Below, piece by piece: positions 41,760 through 53,000 of a DNA stretch of 64,000 nt. The stretch spans positions 99,180,873 to 99,244,872 of the forward strand of contig OY987329.1 of the NCBI GenBank assembly GCA_963920685.1. The letters run 5' to 3'. A program made the translations under genes and the position numbers. Each line of letters opens with the position of its first letter. Within the stretch, counting starts at the first letter, position 1. A model generated the notes under the pieces. The model was not told where the DNA came from. It saw only the letters and a program-made list of their open reading frames with translations, and ran no database searches. Source of the DNA: Polydrusus tereticollis (lineage: Eukaryota; Arthropoda; Insecta; Coleoptera; Curculionidae).

Positions 41760-42542
41760 TCATTTCCAAAAACAACTTTTTTTATAATTAGTTTGTGTAG
41801 TTAAAATCTCAGCTGAAACTAAGTTAATGTTGTGATCAAAATTATTAGCATGTTCAGCAAGGGCACATCTCTTTGGATGGTGTTTACAATCACTCCTGTG
41901 GTTCGTGATTCTACCAGACAAGGGTCTAGAAGTTTGACCTATGTATACTTTATTGCAGTCTGCACAGGGGATTTTGTAGACAACGTCCGACAGTTCATTC
42001 GGTTGTGTTTTATCTTTGAGTTTTGAATGGATAGAGTTTATTGTAAGTACTGGTCTATATGCAATCTTTATATTATCTATTTCTTTGAAAAGTCTAGATA
42101 GTTTTGGGGTGACTTCCCTTATGTATGGCAATAAGGCGAATCTAATGTTTACAGTCGCTTCAGTTATATCTCTGTTATTAGTATTAATATTATCCACATT
42201 GAGTACTTGTATTAAAGTGGAAGACGTACTGAATAGTATCTTCTTTACCAATGGCAGAGGGTATGAGTTATCGGTGAAAAGTTGGAGAAGAATATTAAGG
42301 CTCTTTTTTAGGAAAGATGGGTGTGAAATTTTCGAAACTCTCATTTTCATTTGTTTTATTAAGTTCACTTTAATGCTATGTTTGTGGTAGGAATTGTAGT
42401 TTAGATATCTATCTGAACTACAAGGTTTTTGGTACCAGTCTATGGCTATTATGTTGTCTATATTGCGTATAAATCTGGTATCTAGGAACTGAATGAGAGT
42501 CATACATACATATATGCTTTGTGGTTCGCTCTTCCTAAACAT
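41760..42542 (-). pseudogene. Penelope-like retroelement: RT remnant plus GIY-YIG endonuclease
   Basis: The minus-strand frame ends in DVVYKIPCADCNKVYIGQT, then RPLSGRITNHRSD and ALAEHANNFDHNI, a classical Penelope GIY-YIG nuclease (Y..C..C..VYIGQT, R, H). The N-terminal part (IDWYQKPCSSDRYLNYNSYH) is the end of the reverse transcriptase. 5'-truncated. It lies in the presumed first intron of the protease gene, on the opposite strand. Confidence 0.85.
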
Positions 42543-42699
42543 TGATTTATCTTTAAAAAATAATGTAAACTGTTGAGAATGTGAGAAGCCCGTGTTTAGA
42601 TTTATCTCTACGGGTCTCTCTAAAATTGTAACTAAAAATAGTTCTTATCCCTCTTTTGACAAGTGAATAATCTTTCCACCTCTCCGCAGTTCCCATATA

Positions 42700-43480
42700 G
42701 AGTAATCCCATGCCTGAGATGGGATTTGAAATTTGCAAAATAGACTATTTTAGATGTTTGCTTGCCTAAATATTTTGCCAAAACGCGCAGTGTATAACAT
42801 ACTTTATTTAGCTTACTCCGTACATATTGGACATAGTGGTTCTATGATAAAGAATTGTCCAGGGCAATTTCCAAAAATGTAGTGGTTTGTGTTAATTTGA
42901 TTTCTCCTTGGTTAAGGGGAATACTTTCTGGTAGTTTTAATGTGAGCCTCTTAGTTTTAAAAATTATAGCATTCATTTTTGAAGTGATGAGAATCAGTTT
43001 ATGTCTTGTAAACCAATCATTTGCTTGCATCGTCATTTGCTCGATCTGTGTGGTAAGGATAGATAAGTTTAAGGAAGTTATTAAAAAGTTAGTGTGATCG
43101 TCATTATTAGTGATGGAACTGTTGTTTTCACCCGAGAGAAGCTGTATTATGTCAGTTATGTAAATTATGGATAGTGTCGGTCCAAGGACACTGCCCTGCG
43201 GAATTTCAAACTTAATTTCTGCTTAACCAGATGCCACCCGATCCTTAGCCCTGCCCACTGCTACACTCTAGCATTGCTCGAACAGGTACGATCCGATCTA
43301 TTTCAGGATCGCTCCCCGAATGCCATACAGTTCCAACTGCTGGAGCAATATAGTGTAATTTAAGGTATCGTATTCTCTTGATAGGTCGAGGAACACTCCC
43401 AAGGGAATCAGCCCGTAATTCAAGGATTAAAAATTTGCCTTCATTCTTCTGCATTCGTGATCTCCCACTGTCTTCCTTCC
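42700..43480 (-). pseudogene. Jockey-like LINE reverse-transcriptase fragment
   Basis: Minus-strand pieces: an RPIKRIRYLKLHYIA segment (43245-43454), QGSVLGPTLSIIYITDI (about 43140-43200) and a C-terminal MNAIIFKTKRLTL and TTTFLEIALDNSLS (42842-43036). Frame changes and a lost YADD motif show it is dead. Confidence 0.65.
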
Positions 43481-43830
43481 CGTTTCTATAATCAAAGCCA
43501 CAGATTGAGTCAAAGTTTCGCGAAACTGGTCGAAATTTATTACTACGTGTGGAAATTATGTTTGAAAATTCCGAATGGCTTCTTGTTGTGCCGTAATTAC
43601 CATATTTACATTTCTTAAAAATAAAAACTTCAGAACTTGATAGTTTTACTTTTCATTCGCCTTTACCCTTTACCTAGGTTAATTCAAGATATGCGTAGTT
43701 AGTGCTACGGTATACTTTGTGAACGCTTTTTCCTGAACTTACCATAAGCTTTCAACTATAACTGACTAAATACTATATGCGCATTAATGTACGATGTATC
43801 TGTCATACGTTTTTTGCTTATCCCGAATAG

Positions 43831-44032
43831 GTTACCAATATTGTGGGAGGAGATGAAACTGGAATTAATGAGTTTCCAGCCATGGCTGCTCTCGTTAACA
43901 TGAACACAGGATCACTCTATTGTGGATCCATTATTATTTCTGATAGATATCTATTAACAGCTGCTCATTGTGTTTATCAAAAAGCTGCGAGTTCTTTGGC
44001 TGTTTTGGTTGGCGATCATAATATATCTTCAT
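43831..44032 (+). CDS. Trypsin-like protease exon 2 (N-terminal lobe, catalytic His)
   Basis: Acceptor CGAATAG at 43824-43830, donor GTAAGT at 44033; phase 1 end. Encodes VTNIVGGDETGINEFPAMAA, the SLYCGSIIISDRYLLTAAHC motif with catalytic His57, and VLVGDHNIS. IVGG is the usual activation site of S1 proteases. Confidence 0.9.
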
Positions 44033-47000
44033 GTAAGTTATGGTTTGCACCTAACCCTTATATTAATTTAATTAATTTGCACAGATTGGCATAATTTACC
44101 AAAATACGTAATTTACATGCAGGAATTTTAATCAATAAGACGCAATATTAGAATACATAAAACACATTTGAAGTTTAAAAATGGACTTATCCACTTTTTT
44201 AACTTTAAACACCTTAGTTTTGGACCCAACGTCGTATGTAATGAACGCCGGGGGTGTCATGGTAGTACATCGCCGAAGTAGCTCTATCAATCCGCCTGAA
44301 TGCGTTAACTTTTTTATTTTGTCTAAACCGCCTTACCTGTCACCCACATCAAATAGTTATTGACGCCAAACGCTATGAAAGTCTCCTCCAGGCGCCAGGT
44401 TCTCGTGTAGTCGTCGTGCAAATTGGGGATGGTTGAAACAGGGCTTTTTTAATAACAGGTATAACCTGTTCCAGTTTTAAAAATTACCTGTTTTATAAAA
44501 CCTGATTCAGTTCCGAGCTGTTCCAAAACGTAGATAATCAATTGTACCTACTTGTTTCGCGCTGGCGGCTTACGTTGTACTTATCCTGTTGCAATCACGC
44601 ATTGTCCGTTGTTCCAGACAAGGTTGCCGGTTGTCGCGGTAATAGCAGAGAAGCGTTTAGAGTAGAATTAAAATATTCGCTTTTAGGGACTCCACCGTTT
44701 CCTATTTGTTTTTATGTTGTTCTATTTACTATTTATGTTTCCTACGTCGTACGTAGTAGATCGTGTTGTGTCGACTGTCTATATTAATGTCGCCGATTTA
44801 AGTAACTAAGTAAGTACAACAGTTTTTTTTCTTAAATAAAATTTATTATTAAAACAATAAAAAGTTTAACAATGCAAAATAAAAGTAACCCAGTGTGAAA
44901 TTTTTTGGGTTTTTTGACCAACGAATGCCTTCAAATGGCATGCATCCACTCCCCTGCTCCCATCAGCCCATTCTTCTTATTTTTTGTATAGGTTAGTGTG
45001 TTATGAAATCAAAAGCACTATTTAAATGGGCTGCACCATTCTGCGCTTATATCATATGAGCGCAGAACTACCGGTTTTTACATAATCGCGGTACAGTCCC
45101 ATATTGTCATAAAAGTTATAAATCATGTAATTATTTATGCACCGTCATTATTTGACAAATAAATGTTTTCTTATTTGATTTTTGGGTAATTAGATATAGG
45201 CTGTATTTATTCATTTATTATTAGATTTTGAGAAATTTAAGGTTCTATACTACTTGCTACTTTTCGTTGTTCACTCCGCTTAATTTATTAATATGTGTTT
45301 TTATCATTAGGGTACAGCCTAATGTACTTAATAGTTCTATTGTTACAAGGATGTTTTTTTTTATTAGTATGTTCTTTTTATTAATATTTCTATCATGTAA
45401 GTACTAATGTGTACTGATACTATGGATTTTAAGGTTCTATACTACTTGCTACTTTTCGTTGTTCACTCCACTTAATTTATTAATATGTGTTTTTATCATT
45501 ACGGTACAGCCTAATGTACTTAATAGTTCTATTGTTACAAGGATATTTTTTTTTATTAGTATGTTCTTTTTATTAATATTTTTATTATGTAGGTACTAAT
45601 GTGTACTGATACTATGGATTTTATCCAAAGAGTTTTATTTTATAGTTATTTAGTATTTTTATATATTATATATTGTTATATTTTATGAAAAGTAATAAAT
45701 ATGTTTTTATTTTTTTGTATTTTCCAAAAAATAATGAGCATCGACAACACCGCAAAGGCCAAGCCGCGGGTTCTCGTGTATGTACCCAGCGCCGCAGCAG
45801 ACGAGGTAAATCCGACTCGCAAAACAGATAAGAGATTATCTGACTGGACTGCTGCAACTGCAACAGAACAGTACAGCTGGAACGGCAACAAGTAAACGAG
45901 ACGACTGCGAACCGAGATCGCAGTTAGTTAACTGTTTCATCGGAACAAGAATACCTATCGATTCATACCTGTTTTAACCTGTTCCATATTAAAACCTGTT
46001 AAAAAAAAAAACAGGTTCTGTTCCAAAGTGTCATCCCTAGTGCAAATGGTAAAAATGCAACAGAATGCTGCTTGAAACTGTAATAATTTTTGTCCCTGTT
46101 GATATAATAAGCGTTGTTGGGGAACCTTTATTTGGCTTTAGGAGAGGTTTTACCCTCCCCTCCCCCCGTAAATACCTAAAATATGTTTTTTTTAACCCAT
46201 TTCTTTTTAGCAACGGATACTGTGTACTCAGCTATTTATTTTGTAAATGCATATGAAATAAATCCAGGTTATGTTACCAGTACTTATGAAAATGATATTG
46301 CAATTCTACAAACGAAAACCCAGATGGGGTTTAGCTATGCAGTGGGTCCAATCTGCTTACCATTTAGATATTCCGCTGATACTTTTTATAACCAAGCAGT
46401 CATAATTTTAGGTATGTTTATTTTATCAATATTATTTACGATAACATTAATAGCCTGTAATATTTTTTATGTTTCAATCCTAACCTAAACTAATTTAAAT
46501 ATGGTCAATATAAAAAGTCAACTACGAATTAAAACATTTTTTTATAAAAGGCAATCAACCATACTATTATGATCTATCATCATGCGTTAACTGCTATACG
46601 TTAAAAATTATATCCAAAAGGAACCCTCCAAATATTTCCTATGTTATTTTAAAATTTTCTACTGACAAAATACTCAGCAGTACCCTAATATTGTTATAAT
46701 ATTAAATATTTTAACATACTATTTTTTAGCTTAGATACAAGTTAGTTGAGATTAGAATTTACCATTTCGATCTTTATCTGCACGTCGCGCGTCGGTGGGT
46801 TCAGTTCTACTCTGCCAGTACAAAAGCAACAGAATGGTAAACTCCATTCCACAATAGTTCGTTGATTTCTCGACCGCAATAAAATTTAAATGACAACCCT
46901 CAGTCATTATCCCGACCATAAATAAGTTGCCTGACAAATATCTATTGCGTAGGCACCGGACCTTTTGAAAGGGTACAGATCCTGATTACCAACTAATTTT

Positions 47001-50000
47001 AATAGTTTAGGTCAGCTATTTTCAACAAAACAACAAATATAAAATAATAGGTAAGTACCTTTATTTTAATCATGTAATTAAATAGTTATTAATTTATACA
47101 AAAATACTAATCTACAATATTATAATAATACAATATTTAACTTAACCTACTCTATATTTAGCTCTTTTTCACTATTACTATCGTCTTCATCTATGCTTAA
47201 ACTAATTATTAAGGGCCTTACGTTACTATTAATTATTATGTTATAGGAATCTTCGACTTGGATCACATGTCTCACAGAATTTTTCCAACTTTCTACTGGG
47301 ATATTATTTACACATTTTTTAATTAATTCTATAACAGAATTACTTAGTGTAGGGGATGTGTTTTCTCTTCTAATCATCGTCTTTAACTGGCTCCATATAT
47401 GTTCTATTGGGTTAAAAATACAGTAATACGGAGGGAGGCGTAAAACTGTGTGACCATTAGCACTTGCGAGATTGTCAGAGATATATTCTTTTTCAATATT
47501 GAATGTTTTTAAAACATTTAAAAGGTCCTTTTTTGTATAGGTTTCCTCGAAATATATATTATTTTCCATCATATAGTTTTGAATTTGCACTTTTGTATTA
47601 TTTGAATTCGGCACTTTACTTAGTTGGCGACTGTGGTAACTAGCGTTGTCCATCACAATAACACTATTTTTGGGCACATTCGGAAGCAGACGATTCTGAA
47701 ACCAATCTTCAAACAATGTAGCATCCGTGTCTTGATGGTAATCCGAAGATGAATTGGCAATTTTCTTCGCAGATAATAATAGAGCGTTCGAAATAAATCC
47801 ATTTTCTGAACCTGGATGTAATATTGTAATTCGTTGTCCTGTGTTTGAGGGAGCTTTAGTTTGACATTTGATTGTTGAATCGCTCCAACCTTTTTAGGAG
47901 TGTCGTGGGTATCAAACCAAGTTTTGTCCAAGTTTATAATTGAACGATTTTCTTCCCTATATTGGTTAGATTAAAATAATCTCTACGCCATACTTGTAAA
48001 CGCTGCGATTCCATTAGTACTTGTCGTTTGTCAATGGTACGATATTTAAAACCCATTGCTTTTACTATTCTCCAAAGGCTTGTCCTGTCACATGAAATGT
48101 CGGTTTTGTCTGCTGTAAGTACCTTTTTTAGCGTATCTATTGTTGGGACTATTTGTTTACTGTACATGTCATAAATTTTCCTCCGAATCAAGTCTTTATC
48201 AGCTTCTTCGATGCTTCTCAATTTTCCGCTGTCGCAGCGTTTCTTCCTTGGCTGGATGGGTTTGGTCACTATATCTTTTACTGTCGTTAATGCAACTTTG
48301 GCCAAAATACTCGTTTCACTAAAACTTGCACTCCGGTCATACCCTTTTTCTAAAAGGGTGCAGTAAACGTTCTTTATGATGTTTTCGGCATCAAGTGATA
48401 ACTGCTTTTTCTTCGTTACACCATAACTTTCGGAAGCAATATTATCTGAAGTTTCACGCAGATCTAACATATTTTGGATGCTCGATAACACACACGAAAA
48501 TACCTTTAACGCACAGCTTGACAAACAGTAAACGACTGATGAACTAAGATGAAAAGACTCTGCTTTATATTGAACACCTGCAAGTTGCCATTAACCTACC
48601 TAATAATATAACAATATAATAACATAATTAATAGTAACGTAAGGCCCATAATAATTAGTTTAGGCATAGATGATATTATAATATTGTGGATTAGTATTTT
48701 TGTATAAATATTAATAGCTATTTAATTACATGATTAAAATAAAGATACTTACTTATTATTTTATATTTGTTGTCTTGTTGAAAATAGCTAACCTAAACTG
48801 TTAAAATTAGTAGGTAATCAGGACCTGTATCCTTTCAAAAGGCACTTATTTATGGCTGTGTTTAAATTTTATTGCGGTCGGGAAATCAACGAATTATTGT
48901 GGAATGGAGTATACTCGGGCGTATTTCTTATTTCGTTTGTTCTTGTTGATTGTGTCCATTTTCCAATCCGCAGATTTTCAAGGCATTTTTTAAATTATTT
49001 TTGGTGTCTTTTTTGAGATAGTTTCATTGTGTGATAGTGATGTTGGTAGTGTAAAAATAATTATGTACCACGAGAACTGTGTTCCCAGTACCTTTGGAAG
49101 AAGAAATGAAGTAAACATGATAATTTAACCAATTAGTATTTTGATATGCAACAATTTTAAAATCAGAAAAACTACAAAAATAATTATTTATATTATCTAC
49201 AACGACTAACAACATAAGCTTTTGGGCCTCCATTTTTTAATGTTATATTTTTTACGACTCACTATTCGCTTCTTTAAGCGAGATAAGCTGGCTCAAGAAC
49301 TGTTTCAAAATTGATATTCCTATTTTCTACTGGAACAACTAAGCCCTATTAAAGTAATGTAATTATAATTTATTATATTTAGAGACGATAACTAAACATT
49401 AAATTGTGGAGCATAACAAGTAATTTTATTTCTAGCCATAAGTATATACGATTTCACCAAGAATGTAGTCCAATACAAATTAATTACTTAGTTTCCGAGT
49501 TATTTTCCATTCCTATCCTATTTGAAGTTGATTTTGTTGAGTAACAGCAATTGCAGCATTATAGTTTACACAGATAAAACTATTAAATCCGGTCATCAAT
49601 CAACATAAACGTACACCTTTAAACTAAAAAGTGATAGATGCCATAAAAGTCTAACATGAACTAACATTTTTCTAAGCTAAGATATAATAATTATGATGTG
49701 TCAAATGTTAAAACTTTTAACTTCTAGAAATAATCTTGTTTTTCTGAATGGATTCTCTTCTTGCTTCTTGACTTTTTATTTGAACACTTTTACACATATT
49801 GCAATTAAAGTGTGACTATAATCTAGAAAAATTAGAGTATCTAGATCTACTATATTCCGTGGTTCATTTTCTAAATACGCTCACTACTTAGAGAAATGTG
49901 GCGAGGTAGCTCTACTCGTCGAAGAGTTTTATTTTTCCTATTTGGGCACCTTTGAACGGAATATACAGGGTGTTCCGTAATTGAATGTCGATATTGAAGG

Positions 50001-53000
50001 GGGTTGATCTGTGCATAATTTAAAGCCAAAAAGTTCCGGTCCGCACCAGCTTTAGTTTTTGAGATTCAGAGTGTTAAAATTTTTAGTCAGAAAAAAAAAT
50101 ATGTACGCCACTGCCACTGCCGTTTTTTTTTTTATAACACAGTTTTGTATACTCAAAGCCCAAAATTTCTATCAGTGACTCATCACTAGCATACAGAGCG
50201 CTCCGGGTTGTGCGACGTCAGGGGAATTAATTCCAGTGGCGTGTGCATTTCAAAAAATCATAATGGTGAATTTCGTCGGAACGTCATATAATTTTTTATA
50301 AATTAAATTTATTTCATTAACCCTTAAAACCTGATCTCATCAGACGATGAAATCCATATATAAATGCCTGCCTTGAACTTTTAATATTTAGATCTTGCCA
50401 TACCTTTTCAACTGCGTGCACTTCATTGAGCCATGTTTTGTCGGTTTAATACAATTCTTTCCGTTTATCTCGAAGCTTCCCGTATTTTCAAAAATATTTT
50501 CGCCACTATACAATAATTTCATTTTCTTCAATTAGTATCTATTACTTAATAGGCTTTTTCGATTTCGTTTCATATACCCAAATTGTGGCTCCTCGACTAT
50601 TTTCTTTTTCGTAATTTTCTTGATGAAGGCCTTTCAAAACCCTGAACATAGTGCGCGAGAAAAGTTTCGTTAGTCCCACATATTTCTGCAGCGTCCAATG
50701 TGGTTAGTTCAGGATTTCGTTCCCGAAATCTATAGTATACGTTCTTAACTGTTATTCGTCCTTTCAATGTTTATTGATTTTTTTTTCTTGTAGGCGGACA
50801 ACTAGTGTGGGAATCAATTTGTATTTTTGACTCCCAATATTTAAAGTGAGTCTTTGAATTTTCCTCTGGTTTAGGTTATTTCACTGGTTGGTTTTCTATA
50901 TTTGGCTAAGTGAATTAGATAGTTAGATCACATTTATATTGGCGTCTATTCATCCAATTCGGCACTTGTTTACGAGATAACTCTTTAATACATAATTAAT
51001 TACTAACTTTAGTACAGTACAACTTTTATAACATCACAATATTTATTACTTGGTGCTTTTTTGTTAAGCGAATGCAATTGTCATGTCCGACGGACGATCA
51101 CACACGGTAATTTTGACGTACGTTTACCTTTCAATGGTTTAACTCGCAGTCTCTGCCGAGGAACCGAAAGTGTGCTCTGTCGCCAGAAAATCACGCCCCG
51201 CTGTAATACGGACCAATCACAAGGTAACATGTTTTCTTTGGACCAATTGCTATTTTTCCCGCTTTCTGTACAGCGATGAGCTTAATTTCCTGGCGGCAAA
51301 ACGTGTTAAAGGATATGCGTCTTTACAAGTTCTAAAATAGACGTTTTAACATTGAATTGTATTGAGAACACTTTTTTGCTTAATTAACCGAAACGACAAG
51401 CCGCTTATTTAGGAAATAGCAGTTAAATTAAATGATAATATTTACAAGTTTTTGTTATTTGTCTAGACGACAGTATTATTCGTTTTACAAACATTATATG
51501 CATTTTGTTTCTCTGTTTCTCAGACCGTTGAGGAATTGTGTTGCTAATGGAATAATAGCTGTAGCAAGTTATAATATTTGAAAAGCAGCTATTTTATCTA
51601 GACAGAAAGTAGTATTGATTCTGAAAACATTGGTTGCATTTAATTTCAATATTTTTATCGCATTTGAGCAATCGTTTCTCCAACAACTAGTGAAGGTTCG
51701 TTAATATTCACAGTTTACTTTATTAAAAAATAACAACACTAAATAAAGTTTAAGACCTATAATAATATATTTAAATAAAACACTATTTTTCTAAACGGCC
51801 CATACCCGGTGGTGCAACGAGAAAATAAGTTCGAGGGGGGGGGGGGGGGGAGGGGCGATAAAAAAAATAGCGCCGTAGGTGAACATATCTTGGTTTTCAA
51901 GTAAGAAAAATAAAAAACACAACAGAAAATCACAAAAGCAGTCAGACTCTTTCAATTTTTTTGTAATTTTACCTATCTTAGGTAGTGATGAGTTAACATT
52001 TAGTGTAAACAGGTAGGTAGACGACCCGAGCTACGCACACAAAATCCATCGATAAATTAATAATAGAAACACAAACTAATCTCGCAGTGCGAAAACCCTA
52101 TCGGAATGCTTATTTTCAAATCTTTGAAGTTATGAGCTCGACTTTTGTGTGTCGCCATATTTACTTTCACCGCGATCGAAATCCCAGTATCGGAATCGCC
52201 GTGTATTTAACTGATTGCGGCTTCTATGACAATGTCCCCTCATAAGTTCATTGAATTTGTAAAAAATATTTTTTCATAACACATGCAATGCAAATATGAC
52301 TTTTGCTGTGATTTTCGTGTGATGCTAACTTCACACTCGTGGGATCGTTGACTTTCGCCCCTTGTTGCGCACTATACTATTATATGCATAAAAAACATTT
52401 ACTTGTACAATATTTTTATTCTGCCGCTTCATGGATTTGGTGGTTGGTATTAAATGAATTACTGACAGAATTTGCGTATTTTAAGTAGAGATAGTAGTTT
52501 CATGTCTCACGTATAGTACTTTTTTTTTCTTTTTCAGTTTAGATTAGTTCAGGTACAGAGTGTCTCATTTTCGACACTTCTATAGGGTATTTCCGTAATT
52601 GTTAGTGCTATCAAAAAAGTAATATAATAGGTGTCATGTGCTCTTCTTGGGTCAAACTTAAAATGGTGTACCTAATCAAAATTTGAAAATTCTCGCTCGC
52701 TTAAGAGATACGGGGGAAAGTCGAAAGACAGTTTCCAAATTACCCTATATTTTCTTAGTTAAAAGAGATACAGAAAAATGTTTTATACAAAAGTTTCTTT
52801 ATAATGATTACTGAATAAGTATATGGGATCAGGTGAAAAAGTTATCGGACCTAACCTAATTTTTTTAAATGGAATACCCTGCATATTTTAACCTAAAAAG
52901 TTAGCATTTTAAATTCTTCTTTCAAATATATAACACACCATGGATGATATTGGATTCCTAGGCGATTTATTTAAACTTTATTACTTTGAAACGAAATAAA

